A stretch of DNA of 64,000 nucleotides from CAVUBL01 sp963739795 (GCA_963739795.1 CAVUBL010000008.1:248001-312000); one strand, 5' to 3'. Counted from the first letter of the stretch, positions 8,194 through 18,237 are shown. Translations and numbers: made by a program. The notes: generated by a model not told the origin, from the letters alone.

Positions 8194-9148
8194 TGTCCCA
8201 CACCGTCCACAGCCTGCACCACGTCACCGCCATCGCCGGCGATCCCCAAGAGAACCTGGACTTCTACGTCGGCGTGATGGGCCTGCGGTTGGTCAAGCGC
8301 AGCGTCAACCAGGACGCCCCGGACACCTACCACCTCTTCTACGCCGACGGCGCCGGCACGCCGGGCACCGACCTCACCTTCTTCCCCTGGCCGCGAATGG
8401 GCCGCTCGCGCCGCGGCGTCGGGCCTCGCCGTCGAGGTGGCGTTCGGCGTGCCCCCGGGGAGCCTCGGGTACTGGCGGGAGCGTCTGGCGAGCCGCGAGG
8501 TCGAGATCGAGGCGGCGACCGAGCGCTTCGGCGAGGCGACCCTGCCCCTGCGCGACCCTCACGGCCTGCCCCTGGCCCTGATCGAGACCGACACCGAGCG
8601 CCCCTGGGTGCCCTGGGAGGGAAGCCCGGTGCCGGTGGAGCACCAGCTCCGGGGGATGCACTCGGTGCGCCTCTGGGAACGGGATCTCGCGGCCACCCGC
8701 GGCCTTCTCACCGAGGTCCTGGGCTTCGTCGCGCCGGCGCCGAGGACGGATGGCACCGCTTCGCCGTCGAGGGGGGCGGCTCCGGGCGGTTCTGCGACGT
8801 CAAGGAGCTCACCGGCGAACGGCGAGGGGCGTGGGGCACGGGGGGATCCACCACGTGGCCTGGCGGGTCGAGGACACCGGCGAGGAGATGGCGGTGCGCG
8901 CCGACATCGAGGCCTTCGGCCTCTACCCGACGCCCCAGATCGACCGCTTCTGGTTCCGCTCGGTCTACTTCAAGGAGCCGGGAGGCGTGCTCTTCGAGCT
9001 GGCGACCGCCGGCCCCGGCTTCGGCCGCGACGAGCACCTCGAGCACCTGGGCGAGACCCTGATTCTGCCGCCCTGGCTGGAGGAGGACCGGCAAGCGATC
9101 GAGGCCGGCCTGCCGCCACTCGAGCTCCCGGCGGTCGCCGGGAGCTGA
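8194..9148 (+). pseudogene. VOC ring-cleavage dioxygenase-like gene with three frameshifts
   Basis: From the ATG at 8194 the product starts as a glyoxalase-fold dioxygenase (HSLHHVTAIAGDPQENLDFY). The homology then jumps frame near 8400-8425, into a segment containing AFGVPPGSLGYWRERL. It jumps again near 8745, into DGWHRFAVEGGGSGRF, and a third time near 8825-8845 within G-runs, into GGIHHVAWRVEDTGEE, which runs to a normal C-terminus at 9148. In one frame this would be a full-length PcpA/MhqO-like protein of about 315 residues. Either the gene is dead or the local sequence has several indel errors; the G-rich sites make the latter possible. Confidence 0.75.
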
Positions 9149-9187
9149 TCCCGAAAACCGGCTCCCTTGACGGCCCGAACAATTTCC

Positions 9188-9200
9188 TCGACAATGTCGA
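9188..9200. promoter_or_regulatory. Small palindrome before padR
   Basis: TCGACA-A-TGTCGA is a perfect inverted repeat with a one-base centre, ending one base before the padR ATG. PadR proteins commonly repress their own promoters through short inverted repeats, so this could be an operator. No clear Shine-Dalgarno sequence fits between it and the start. Confidence 0.4.
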
Positions 9201-9201
9201 C

Positions 9202-9534
9202 ATGCCGCGGGAGCGCTTCCTCGGGGAGTTCGAGCAGATGGTGCTGCTGGCCGTCGCGCGGCTCGGCGACGAGGCGTACGGCGCCAGCGTGTTCGACGAG
9301 CTCGAGCGGCGGACCGGTCGCACGGCCTCGCGGGGCGGCCTCTACGTCACCATCGACCGGCTGGTGGAGAAGGGGCTCCTCGAGGCGCGGATGAGCGATC
9401 CGATCCCGGAGCGCGGCGGCCGGGCGCGGCGGATGCTCCGAGTCAGCGCCCAGGGACGCGCCGAGCTCCGCCGGTCCCACGAAGCCCTCGAGAGCCTGTG
9501 GCAGGGTCTCGAGGCCGTCCTGGGGAAGGGATGA
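9202..9534 (+). CDS. PadR-family transcriptional regulator
   Basis: A 110-residue winged-helix protein. It has EQMVLLAVARLGDEAYGASV, the recognition part GGLYVTIDRLVEKGLLEAR, the wing with RARRMLRVSAQGRAEL, and a short C-terminal dimerisation helix. It overlaps the following permease gene by 4 bp (ATGA at 9531). The padR-ADOP permease arrangement recurs in Acidobacteriota and suggests that PadR controls the permease. Confidence 0.92.
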   Translation: MPRERFLGEFEQMVLLAVARLGDEAYGASVFDELERRTGRTASRGGLYVTIDRLVEKGLLEARMSDPIPERGGRARRMLRVSAQGRAELRRSHEALESLWQGLEAVLGKG

Positions 9535-12395
9535 CGCCGGCGCCTCGAGACCGCCCGCGCGGCGGCGCCACGGGACCGCCGGCCGCGTGCCCGCCGCGCT
9601 GGGCCGAACGGCTCCTCGCTCTCTGCCTGCCCGCCGGCGAGGTCGCCGAGAGCGTGCTCGGAGACCTCCACGAGGCCTGGGCGGCGCGCGCGACGAGGGG
9701 CCGCCTCGCGGCGGCGCTCTGGTACTGGCGGCAGGTCCCCGGCGTCGCCTGCCGTTACCTCGCACGTCCTCGCACTCGCCGCCTGGCCCGGCCGGCGACC
9801 GCGCCCTCCCCGCAGTGCCAGCGGGCCCGACGAACAGGAGATCTCCCAGTGACCTCGATCCTCCACGACTTCCGCCTGGCCCTGCGCGGCTTCCGCCGGC
9901 GCCCGGGGTTCACCCTGGCCGCCGTCGCCTCCCTGGCCCTCGGGATCGGCGCCAGCACCGCGATCTTCGCCGTCGTCTACGGTGTGCTCCTGCGCCCGCT
10001 CCCGTTCGCGGACCCGGACCGGCTGATGACCGTCACGCCGCGCTTCGAGGGCCCCGGCGGGTTCGAGCCCGGCGCGTGGTCCTACCCCTACTTCGAAGCC
10101 TTCCGGGACGCCCAGGAGAGCTTCTCGGCGGTCGCGGCCTACGCGCCCGCCGCCTTCAACCTGGGCGGCGAGGGGGGAGGGGGAGACGTGCCGCCGGAGC
10201 GGGTTCACGGCGAGTACGTCTCGGCCGAGTACTTCCCCGTCCTGGGCGTCGCCCCCGCCGTCGGGCGCACCTTCACCGAAGCCGAGGACCGGACGACCGG
10301 CTCGCCCCCCGTGACGGTGCTTGGCTACGACCTCTGGCGGCGCCGCTTCGGCGGCGATCCGTCGGCCGTCGGCCGGCAGATCGTGGTGGACGGCCTCGCG
10401 GTTCGCGTCGTCGGGGTCATGCCGGCCGGCTTCGCCGGCCTTCCGGGCCGCACCGAGGTCTGGCTGCCCATGTCGGCAGTGCCGCGGCTCGTCTTCGCCC
10501 GCAAGCTGGCGCTACCCTTCTCCTTTTGGCACCAGGTGGTGGCGCGGCGCTCGCCGGACAGGACGCCCGAGGCCATCGCGGCCGCCCTGGAGACGACCGC
10601 CGCCCGCGTCACCGCCGGCGCCCCGGCTCCCGACTGGGCCCCGGGCGCCCACCTGGCCTTCGCCGCCCGGGCGACTCGGGACCTGCGGGTGGCCCCGGGC
10701 CTCGAGTCGCGCCTGCTGCTGCTTCTCGGCACCGTGGTCCTCGTGCTCCTGGTCGCCTGCGCCAACGTCGCCAACCTGCTCCTCTCGCGCGGCGTCGGAC
10801 GGCGCCGGGAGTTCGGAGTGCGGGCGGCCCTGGGCGCCGATGGCGGCCGGTTGGCGCGCCAGCTCCTGGTCGAGGCCGTCGCTCTCGCCGCGGCGGGAGC
10901 CGCGGGGGGGTGGGCGCTGGCGTGGGCCGGTGTCCAGGCGTTGAAGGCGCTACAGCCGGCCTCGGCCGCCGGCGAGTGGGCGCTGTTCTCCGCCCGCTCG
11001 GCACTCGGCGACGTGCGCCTCGATCCACGGGTTCTGCTCTTCGGTCTCGGCGCCACCCTCGCCACCGCAATGCTGGTGGGAGCGGCGTCCGCCTTCCAGG
11101 CCCGGCGGGAAGGCCGGGGCGGGGCGCTCGGGCGTAGCGGCGGCGCGGCGGTGAGAGCCCTCGGCCTGCGGCGGTTCTCGGCCCGCGGCGCGCTGGTCGT
11201 CGTGCAGGTCCTCTTCGCCACCGTTCTCCTTGCCTCGTCGGCGTTGATGCTCCGGAGCTTCCGCGAGGTGCTCGCCCGCGACCCGGGCTTCGATCCCGCC
11301 GGCGTCCTGACGGCGCAGCTCCGGCTGCCACGGGCCACCTACGGGTCGGAGGCCGACCAGACCGCCGCCTGGCAAGCCATCCTCGACGGGATCGGCTCCC
11401 TTCCCGGGGTCGAGGCGGCCAGCCTCGACTCGGGCCTTCCCCTGGCCGACGACTCGATGATCGGCGTGGTGAAGACGCCCGAGAGCGCCGCGGCGGAGAC
11501 ACCCGACGCGCCGCGGCCGGCCGCCCGCGTCCACGCCGCCGCGCCGGGACACTTCCAGGTTCTCGGGGTGCCGGTGCTCCGGGGCCGCGCCGTGGCGCCG
11601 TCGGACGCGGCGGGCGCGCACCGGGTGGCCCTGGTCAGCCGGCGGACGGCCGACGCCCTGTGGCCCGGAAAGGATCCCCTCGGCCGGCGGCTCTGGCTGA
11701 GCATCGGCTGGGACGAGGACGACTGGGCCGAGGTCGTCGGGGTGGTGGGGGACGTCCAGTACACCGGCCTCGAGACCGGGGAGTCGGCGGAGGGCGAGGG
11801 CGGGCCGGAGGTCGTCGGCGACGTCTACGTGCCCTACGCTCAGGTTCCGGGCTTGGACTCGGCGTATCTCCTGGTGCGTACCGCCGGCGACCCCGAGGCT
11901 CTGGCGCCCGGTCTGCGCCAGCGCGTTCGGGAGGTCGATCCCTCCCTTCCGGTCTTCGACGTCATGAGCCTCGGCGAGCGCGTCGACCGGGCGTACTCCG
12001 AGCTCCGGTTCAGCGCCTCGTGCCTGGCCGCCTTCGGCCTCGCGGCTCTCCTCCTGGCGGCGCTGGGAGTCTACGGGGTGATGGCCTACTCGGTCTCCGA
12101 GCGGACCGCCGAGATGGGCGTCCGCATGAGCCTCGGGGCGCGGCCGGCCGACATCGCCCGAATGGTCCTGGGGGACGGGCTGGCGCTCGCGGCGGTGGGC
12201 CTGGCGCTGGGGTTGGGCGCGGCCCTGGCGTTGGGGCGCGTGCTCCGCCACCAGCTCGTGGGTGTGGCGCCGAGCGACCCCGTGGCCCTGGCCGGCGCCG
12301 CGGCGGTCCTCCTCGGCGCAGCGCTCCTCGCCGCCTGGCTGCCGGCGCGGCGGGCCGCGCGCCTCGATCCGACCGACGCGATCCGCAGGGAGTAG
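9531..12395 (+). CDS. ADOP-type ABC permease (MacB/FtsX fold)
   Basis: A 954-residue product. The first 100 residues are the cytoplasmic prefix typical of acidobacterial duplicated orphan permeases (WAERLLALCLPAGEVAESV). Next come LRGFRRRPGFTLAAVASLAL with TM1, a large periplasmic MacB-PCD domain (motif VTVLGYDLWRRRFGGDPSAV), three TM helices with the FtsX motif RRREFGVRAALGA, a second PCD domain, and a second FtsX domain (GVRMSLGARPADIARMVL) ending LDPTDAIRRE. Start by ATGA overlap with padR. No ATPase gene is adjacent, as usual for these orphan permeases. The substrate is unknown. Confidence 0.93.
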   Translation: MTPAPRDRPRGGATGPPAACPPRWAERLLALCLPAGEVAESVLGDLHEAWAARATRGRLAAALWYWRQVPGVACRYLARPRTRRLARPATAPSPQCQRARRTGDLPVTSILHDFRLALRGFRRRPGFTLAAVASLALGIGASTAIFAVVYGVLLRPLPFADPDRLMTVTPRFEGPGGFEPGAWSYPYFEAFRDAQESFSAVAAYAPAAFNLGGEGGGGDVPPERVHGEYVSAEYFPVLGVAPAVGRTFTEAEDRTTGSPPVTVLGYDLWRRRFGGDPSAVGRQIVVDGLAVRVVGVMPAGFAGLPGRTEVWLPMSAVPRLVFARKLALPFSFWHQVVARRSPDRTPEAIAAALETTAARVTAGAPAPDWAPGAHLAFAARATRDLRVAPGLESRLLLLLGTVVLVLLVACANVANLLLSRGVGRRREFGVRAALGADGGRLARQLLVEAVALAAAGAAGGWALAWAGVQALKALQPASAAGEWALFSARSALGDVRLDPRVLLFGLGATLATAMLVGAASAFQARREGRGGALGRSGGAAVRALGLRRFSARGALVVVQVLFATVLLASSALMLRSFREVLARDPGFDPAGVLTAQLRLPRATYGSEADQTAAWQAILDGIGSLPGVEAASLDSGLPLADDSMIGVVKTPESAAAETPDAPRPAARVHAAAPGHFQVLGVPVLRGRAVAPSDAAGAHRVALVSRRTADALWPGKDPLGRRLWLSIGWDEDDWAEVVGVVGDVQYTGLETGESAEGEGGPEVVGDVYVPYAQVPGLDSAYLLVRTAGDPEALAPGLRQRVREVDPSLPVFDVMSLGERVDRAYSELRFSASCLAAFGLAALLLAALGVYGVMAYSVSERTAEMGVRMSLGARPADIARMVLGDGLALAAVGLALGLGAALALGRVLRHQLVGVAPSDPVALAGAAAVLLGAALLAAWLPARRAARLDPTDAIRRE

Positions 12396-12415
12396 GGGGG
12401 GGCGCCGGCGAGCCG

Positions 12416-12904
12416 CTACCTGGGCTCGAGCGCTTCGAGGACGGCGTTGCAGGAGGAGCTGGTCTTGACCCGCGCCAGGAGATCCTTGCCGCGCAGCCCT
12501 TCGAGCTCGTGGGCCTGCCGCTCCGGGGCGAAGAACTGGGCGATCTGCGGGAAGTCGACGGCCCCGCCCCAGCCGCGGACGCGGCCCACGATGCAGGCCT
12601 CGCCCGCCGCCGGCCGGGGCCGATCGAGATCGACCGCGACGAAGCGCGCCGGCCGCTCGGTGGTGACCGTCACGTAGACCGGGCCGCCGGTCTCCTTGGA
12701 GGCCCGGGCGAGATCCTCTCCCACGATCCCCTGGGCCGCCGTGTATCCAAGGATCACGTAGTGCCCCCGGAAGAGCGACTGGGGGTCCATCTTCTCGGTC
12801 TCGAGGTAGACCGTGGCACCGGTCGCGCGCACCAGGAGCGGCGGCACGAAGACCAGCACCATCAGGGCGACTTGCACGCCGACCGCGACCCAGGTCCGTT
12901 TCAT
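12416..12904 (-). CDS. GDYXXLXY-motif protein
   Basis: The 162-residue protein has an N-terminal membrane anchor (VAVGVQVALMVLVFVPPLLV) and then LFRGHYVILGYTAA, the diagnostic GDYxxLxY-like box with H in place of D. Near the C-terminus is a lone Cys in SSSCNAV. Its ATG overlaps the stop of the DUF2157 gene by 4 bp. The two families are commonly neighbours and sometimes fused; their function in the envelope is not established. Confidence 0.87.
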   Translation of the reverse strand: MKRTWVAVGVQVALMVLVFVPPLLVRATGATVYLETEKMDPQSLFRGHYVILGYTAAQGIVGEDLARASKETGGPVYVTVTTERPARFVAVDLDRPRPAAGEACIVGRVRGWGGAVDFPQIAQFFAPERQAHELEGLRGKDLLARVKTSSSCNAVLEALEPR

Positions 12905-14085
12905 GGCGTCCTCATGCGGGCCAGCAGACGGCGCCGCGCCCGTTCCATGAAGTAGGCGAGGGAGAGCACCACCAGGCCGCCCACGACGAGGGCCGCGGAG
13001 CGCGCCAGGAGCCCGAAGCTCCACGAGAAATACTGGATCAGGATCAGCACGGCGAGGCTCGCCATGCCGGTGTTCACCAGGGCCCGGTTGGCGCTCTGGA
13101 AGCCCAGCCACACCGTCAGCAAGCCGAGGGCGAAGAGCAGCGCGACGAAGAGCAGGTAGATCGGGGCGGCGTCCTTGATCAGCTCCCCGGCGAGGGACTC
13201 TCCGGACGGCGAGATCGCCAGGGCGACACTGACCAGGCCGGCGCCCGCGAGCACCCCGCGCCCTGCCGCGACGCGAACCGCGCCGGCGACGACCGCGGCG
13301 ATGGCGAGCAAGCAGACGATGACGGCCAGGGTGAGCTGCTTCGTCGTCCAGTCGGCGTCGAAGAGCTCGGCGGCCGCACCGCGCGCCACCGTCGCTCCGA
13401 CCAGCGGGACCGCGATCAGGAGCAGCCCCCAGCTCCGGCAGGCGCGGACCAGGAACTCCCAGGCCGGAATGCGGTTGGCGAGCAAGGCCAGCGACACGAG
13501 CCCCACGCCCAGGAGCGGGAGCAGGGGCCTCAGGCCACCATCCGCGACCAGGAACTGCCACTGGTCGTCCATGAACCAGCCCGCACCGCCGCCCAGCCAG
13601 CCGAGGAAGAGCAGGAGCAGCGGCGCCGCGACGTGGCCGTAGACCTGCCGCCGGCGGGCAAAGCCCATGGCGAGCACGCCCAGCAGCCAGACCAGGGGAC
13701 CCTGCCAGAAGGTGAGCGTGAAGTTGAAGATCTGCCCGAGGAAGAAGACGTCGGCGCCGAAGGCGAGGGCGGCGAGGAACCAGAGAGCCTCGGCCACACG
13801 CTCGTAGCCCCTTTGCCCGACGCTCCAGGCCGCCGCGACCACGACGCCGTAGGTCCCGAAGAGCACCGCCCCCCGGAGCACCGGCCCCATCGCGCCCCAG
13901 TTGCTGGCGACGAAGAGCAGGATTCCTACGCCGATGAGGATCGCCCCTAGAGTCCCGAAGACGACCATCGCCTTGCTCGACCGCTCGCCGGTCAGGGTTT
14001 CCAGGCTGGCTTCGAGCTCGCGCGCCTTCTCCTCGGAGAGGAGCCCTTCCCGGCGCCAGTGGGCGAGCGCCTGCTCGACGTGCAT
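12901..14085 (-). CDS. DUF2157 integral membrane protein
   Basis: The 394-residue protein starts with the characteristic cytoplasmic helix pair (HWRREGLLSEEKARELEASL), followed by about ten membrane helices from GTLGAILIGVGILLFVASNW onward. It ends in a basic tail (MERARRRLLARMR). It forms a coupled two-gene unit with the GDYXXLXY protein. The role is unknown; an envelope function is inferred only from topology and pairing. Confidence 0.9.
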   Translation of the reverse strand: MHVEQALAHWRREGLLSEEKARELEASLETLTGERSSKAMVVFGTLGAILIGVGILLFVASNWGAMGPVLRGAVLFGTYGVVVAAAWSVGQRGYERVAEALWFLAALAFGADVFFLGQIFNFTLTFWQGPLVWLLGVLAMGFARRRQVYGHVAAPLLLLFLGWLGGGAGWFMDDQWQFLVADGGLRPLLPLLGVGLVSLALLANRIPAWEFLVRACRSWGLLLIAVPLVGATVARGAAAELFDADWTTKQLTLAVIVCLLAIAAVVAGAVRVAAGRGVLAGAGLVSVALAISPSGESLAGELIKDAAPIYLLFVALLFALGLLTVWLGFQSANRALVNTGMASLAVLILIQYFSWSFGLLARSAALVVGGLVVLSLAYFMERARRRLLARMRTP

Positions 14086-14109
14086 GGGGCGATGATACTC
14101 CGAGAGAGC

Positions 14110-14724
14110 CTACGGCGCCTCGTCCTTCCGCAGGAGCACGCGGTTTCCGGCGAGGCTGCCGGCGCGGGCCCGAAGGTCGATGCGCTCGATGCCGCCGCGG
14201 GTGAAACCGGGGGCGGGGAAAAGGGCGTCGAGCTCTGCGGCGTCGAAGCCGAGGACCCCCTGCTCTTCGTCGTCCCGGCGGGCGCTGCGGAGGAGGAACA
14301 GGGCCCCGGGGCGGAGCACGCGGTCGATCTCCCGAGCGTAGTCGGGTCGATCCTCCCGCTCGATGCAGTGGAAGCAGCCCCGGTCGAGGACGAGGTCGAT
14401 GGAGGCGGAGGCGACGGGCAGCTCGAGGGCGCTGCCCGCCCGCAGGTCGAGCTCCACGCCGGCCGCAGCGGCCCGCTGCCGCGCCACCTCCAGGGCCGGC
14501 TCGCTGGAGTCGACGCCGATCACCCGGAAGCCCTCCCACGCCAGGTAGAGCGCCTCGAGGCCGGCGCCGCAGCCGACGTCGAGACACGCCCCTCTGGCCG
14601 GCACCCGGCCCGAGGCGGCGATCTCGACCAGGTCCTCGGGCACGGCGACGGGCTCCCAGTGCTCCAGGTACGAGCCGTCCCGGTAGCAGAGGTCCCAGAA
14701 GCTCTCAGGGCCACGGTGCGCCAC
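14110..14724 (-). CDS. Class I SAM-dependent methyltransferase
   Basis: A 204-residue Rossmann methyltransferase. Motif I is CLDVGCGAGLEALYLA, the acidic end of strand 2 is VIGVDSSEPAL, and motif IV is IDLVLDRGCFHCIE, followed by EIDRVLRPGALFLL. The resemblance is to small thiopurine- or tellurite-methyltransferase-like enzymes, but the acceptor is not readable. The start is a GTG at 14724 with only a weak upstream site. The gene ends 24 bp before the DUF2157 start, on the same strand. Confidence 0.88.
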   Translation of the reverse strand: MAHRGPESFWDLCYRDGSYLEHWEPVAVPEDLVEIAASGRVPARGACLDVGCGAGLEALYLAWEGFRVIGVDSSEPALEVARQRAAAAGVELDLRAGSALELPVASASIDLVLDRGCFHCIEREDRPDYAREIDRVLRPGALFLLRSARRDDEEQGVLGFDAAELDALFPAPGFTRGGIERIDLRARAGSLAGNRVLLRKDEAP

Positions 14725-14850
14725 GCCAGGACTCTACCAACGGGGAGCTCCGGTGCCGCCTGCCCTCACTCCGGGGAGTCGCTGCAAGGGGCCGGAGTGA
14801 GGACGCCCCGTCCGGCCGCGGCGTCGGTGTCGGATCGCGGCGCCCGCGCG

Positions 14851-15441
14851 TCATTCCCCGACGGGCCCGCCGCCATCGAGCACCCGCTCGATCCGGCGGT
14901 CGGGTACCAGCCACCAGGCGGCGACGGCGACGTAGAGGGCGCAGGCGATCCAGGGGCGGACGAAGGCGAGGGGGATCGCCACCACGTAGACCACCACAGA
15001 GAGCTTGCCCTTGGCGTCGCGGCCGAGGGCCCGGGCCAGGAGCGAGCCCCGGTCGTGGTGGGCGAGGAGGGCCCGGGTGAGGAGGTAGTAGGCGATGGCG
15101 GCGCACAGGAGGACCGCCCCGTAGAGGGCGACGGGCCAGGGAGAGAATCTCTCGCCCATCCAGGCGGTCACGAAGGGCACGAGGGAGAGCCAGAAGAGCA
15201 GGTGGAGGTTGGCCCAGAGGGTCGGGCCGTCGACCCGCTCGACCGCCTGGAAGAGGTGGTGGTGGTTGTTCCAGTAAATCCCCAGGTGGACGAAGCTCAG
15301 CACGTAGCTCAGAAACAGCGGCAGGAGCGGTCGCAGGGCGGCCGGGGAGGCTCCGTCCGGCGGCCGCAGCTCGAGCACCATGATCGTGATGAGGATCGCG
15401 ATCACCCCGTCGCTGAACGCCTCTATGCGGGTCCCGCGCAT
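14851..15441 (-). CDS. TMEM175-family potassium channel (DUF1211)
   Basis: The 196-residue protein opens with the family hallmark RIEAFSDGVIAILITI, the pore-lining RxxxFSDG motif of TMEM175-type K+ channels. Five further membrane helices follow, including YWNNHHHLFQAV between TM2 and TM3. Bacterial members have one six-TM repeat and assemble as tetramers, which matches this length. A GGAGG site precedes the ATG. The gene is probably transcribed alone. Confidence 0.92.
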   Translation of the reverse strand: MRGTRIEAFSDGVIAILITIMVLELRPPDGASPAALRPLLPLFLSYVLSFVHLGIYWNNHHHLFQAVERVDGPTLWANLHLLFWLSLVPFVTAWMGERFSPWPVALYGAVLLCAAIAYYLLTRALLAHHDRGSLLARALGRDAKGKLSVVVYVVAIPLAFVRPWIACALYVAVAAWWLVPDRRIERVLDGGGPVGE

Positions 15442-15510
15442 CGCACCTCCTCCGCCGAGGGTCGGTCTCTGGAAAGCCCGGAGTGTACCGCGGCCGGAAC
15501 GGCCGGAGGC

Positions 15511-18051
15511 TCACTCCTCGCGCAGGAGCAGCGAGGGGTTCTCGCGCACGGAGCCTCGGGCCAGGCGGAAGGTGCAGCCCAGGGCCACGACCACGACGAG
15601 GACCGCGGCCCCGGCGGCGAGGGCGGTGGTGAACCAGGGATCGATGCCACCGAGGAAGCTGGCCGCGGCTGGCCGGAGGATCACGATCACGCCGATCACC
15701 CCCAGGACGACGCCCACCGCCACGCGCGCGCCGGCGGTGCCCAGGACGTGGCGCACGACCTGCGAGCGCGTCGCCCCGAGGGAGAGCCGGACGCCGAACT
15801 CCCGCGCCCGGCGCTGGACCGAGAAGGCCATCACCCCGTGGATGCCGATCGCCACCAGGACCAGGGAGAGCAGGCCCATGACGCTGAGGAAGCTCGCCGC
15901 CGCGCGCTCGAGCCAGAGCTCGTCGTCGACGAAGTCGCTGAAGGGAGCGAGATCGGCCACCGGCATCGCGGGGTCGAGATCGTGGATCTGGGCCCTCAGG
16001 GCGGGGAGGATGTTCCGGGGGTCGCCGGCGGTCCGGACGTGGAGGGTGGCCGCGGACGGCAGGGTCTGGGCAAAGGGCACGTAGATGAAGAACTGGGGGT
16101 TCTCGTGGATGTAACGGTACTTAGCGTCCCGGGTCACCCCGACCACCTCGACCGCGGGTTCGCTCAGGTAGTCGAAGTGGAAGTGCTGACCGATGGGGTT
16201 CTTGCCCGGCCAGAGGAGCTTCGCCATGGTCTGGTTGATGATCGCCACCTTCGGGCTGTCCGCCCGGTCGGAGCTGTCGAAGTCCCGGCCCTGGAGGAGG
16301 GCGATCCCGACGGTGCCGAAGAAGCCGGGCCGCACTGCGTCGGTGCGGTGGTAGAGGCGCCCACCGCCGCTCACCGGCTCCTGGCTCCCGGCCACGAAGA
16401 TCTGGTGCTGGATCACTGCGCCCCGCAGCAGGCGGTTCTCGGACCAGGCCGCGGCCTCGACGCCGGGCAGGGCGCGAACGCGGGCCTCCAGGTGGTCGTA
16501 GAACGCCCTGACCTGGGCGGTGTCGTACCCTTGATCACCGGGCGCCACGGTCATCACCGCGAGGTGCTCCGGGGAGAACCCGAGGTCGATCTCCCGAGCC
16601 TGGGCGAGGTGCTGCACGAACAGGCCGCCACTGACCAGGGCGACGATCGCCAGGCCGACCTGGCCCGTCACCAGCAGGTCTCCGGAGCGGAATCGCGTGC
16701 CTCCGGGTCCCTGGTCTCCGGAGTGGATCTGGCGTGCCGGGTCCAGGCGGGCGCTCCGCCATGCGGGCAGGATGCCCACCAGCACCGTCGTCACGACCAG
16801 GAGCGCCAACCCCCAGAGGAGCCGCTGATCCTCGAGCCCGGCGTTCAGGAGCCCCTCGCTCAGCCGCGGCGGCCGGAACTTCCAGAGCAGGCTCTGGGTC
16901 CAGGCCGAAGCCGGGATCGCCAGCAGCCCTCCGACGGCGAAGAGCAGGAGGTTCTCGCCCACGAGCTGGCGGATGAGGCGCGGGCGGGCGGCGCCCAGCA
17001 CCTGGCGGACCGCGAGCTCCCGGCGGCGGTCGAGGCCGCGCAGGAGCAGGAGCACCGCCACGTTGAGGCAGCAGAGCAGCAGGATCAGGCCCGCCGCCAG
17101 GGAGACCACCCGGGCGTACCCCACGTAGCTGGGCCGCTCGCGGGGCAGGAGGACGCCGTCGAGGAGAGGCTCGATGGCGGTCCCGAGGCCCTCCTCGCCG
17201 GTCGGATACTCGCTCTCGATCTGCCGGCTGAGGCCCATCAGGTCGCTCTCGGCGCGGGTGGACGAGACGCCGGGCCCGAGGCGGCCGATGATGGAGAAGA
17301 TCGACACGTCCCGCTCGTCGAAGGAGACGCCGCTGACGCCCAGGTCACGATAGGACTGCGGCGGCACCCAGACGTCGACGCCCACGTGGAGCTGGGTCCC
17401 CTGGAAGCCCTGGGGGCCGACCCCCACCACCTCGTAGGGGATCGAGTCGATGCGCACGGCCTGGCCGATCACTGCGGGGTTCGATCCGAACCGCCGCACC
17501 CAGGTGGCGTGGCTCAGGACCGCGACCCGGGCCGGCGAGTGGGCCTCGGTCTCGGAGGGGTGGAAGAACCGGCCGAGCGCGGGGGTGACGCCGAGGGCCT
17601 GGAAGTAGGCCGCGTCCGAGAACATGGCGATGGCCCGCAGGGGCTCGACGCCGTCGCCGGAGAAGTTCACCGGCCCCCAGGTGTAGATGCCCAAGTGTTC
17701 GAACGTCCGGTTGCGCTCCCGAAGGTCGACGTAGGTGGGGTAGGAGAAGCGCCCCCTCCCGGTGTACTCGCCCGAGTCCGAGCGCTCGGTGCGGTAGACC
17801 GCCACCAGCCGGTCGAGGTTCGACACCGGCAGGGGCCGTACGAAGATTGCGTCGATCAACGACAGCACCGCCGTGTTGACTCCGAGACCCAGGACCAGGG
17901 AGAGGACGATGACCAGGCTCAGCAGTGGGCGGCGGCGGTGGGGGCGCAAGGAGAGTGCGACCCCGCGCCACAGGCCCCGCAGGCTCGCTCGGGCGGTGCC
18001 GAGCGCCGGTCGGCGGTCGAGCACGGAGATGTCGTTCGAAGAAGGCACCAT
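15511..18051 (-). CDS. ADOP-type ABC permease (MacB/FtsX fold), second copy
   Basis: The 846-residue permease lacks the N-terminal prefix domain. It begins with SLRPHRRRPLLSLVIVLSLV (TM1), then a periplasmic PCD domain with AVLSHATWVRRFGSNPAVIG, three TM helices, FtsX motif RRRELAVRQVLGAARPRLI, a second PCD domain and a second FtsX domain (REFGVRLSLGATRSQVVRHV). It ends NPSLLLREE. It is diverged from the copy at 9531-12395 and on the opposite strand. No regulator or ATPase is adjacent. The next start codon (GTG) also fits. Confidence 0.92.
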   Translation of the reverse strand: MVPSSNDISVLDRRPALGTARASLRGLWRGVALSLRPHRRRPLLSLVIVLSLVLGLGVNTAVLSLIDAIFVRPLPVSNLDRLVAVYRTERSDSGEYTGRGRFSYPTYVDLRERNRTFEHLGIYTWGPVNFSGDGVEPLRAIAMFSDAAYFQALGVTPALGRFFHPSETEAHSPARVAVLSHATWVRRFGSNPAVIGQAVRIDSIPYEVVGVGPQGFQGTQLHVGVDVWVPPQSYRDLGVSGVSFDERDVSIFSIIGRLGPGVSSTRAESDLMGLSRQIESEYPTGEEGLGTAIEPLLDGVLLPRERPSYVGYARVVSLAAGLILLLCCLNVAVLLLLRGLDRRRELAVRQVLGAARPRLIRQLVGENLLLFAVGGLLAIPASAWTQSLLWKFRPPRLSEGLLNAGLEDQRLLWGLALLVVTTVLVGILPAWRSARLDPARQIHSGDQGPGGTRFRSGDLLVTGQVGLAIVALVSGGLFVQHLAQAREIDLGFSPEHLAVMTVAPGDQGYDTAQVRAFYDHLEARVRALPGVEAAAWSENRLLRGAVIQHQIFVAGSQEPVSGGGRLYHRTDAVRPGFFGTVGIALLQGRDFDSSDRADSPKVAIINQTMAKLLWPGKNPIGQHFHFDYLSEPAVEVVGVTRDAKYRYIHENPQFFIYVPFAQTLPSAATLHVRTAGDPRNILPALRAQIHDLDPAMPVADLAPFSDFVDDELWLERAAASFLSVMGLLSLVLVAIGIHGVMAFSVQRRAREFGVRLSLGATRSQVVRHVLGTAGARVAVGVVLGVIGVIVILRPAAASFLGGIDPWFTTALAAGAAVLVVVVALGCTFRLARGSVRENPSLLLREE

Positions 18052-18237
18052 AATCAGGCGATCGTCTTGATACGTTACGGCCGTGACTTCGCAATGACAC
18101 TCTCACGGAGAGGGTGGCTTTGTCTACTCGCCGGGGGAGAGATCGCGCGTTGCTCGCGCCGATCGCGTCGAAGAGTGACGCGCACCGTAGCTTCGGTGCT
18201 TGCTGAAGGGGAGAGCGAGACGCCGCGAAGCCGGATG

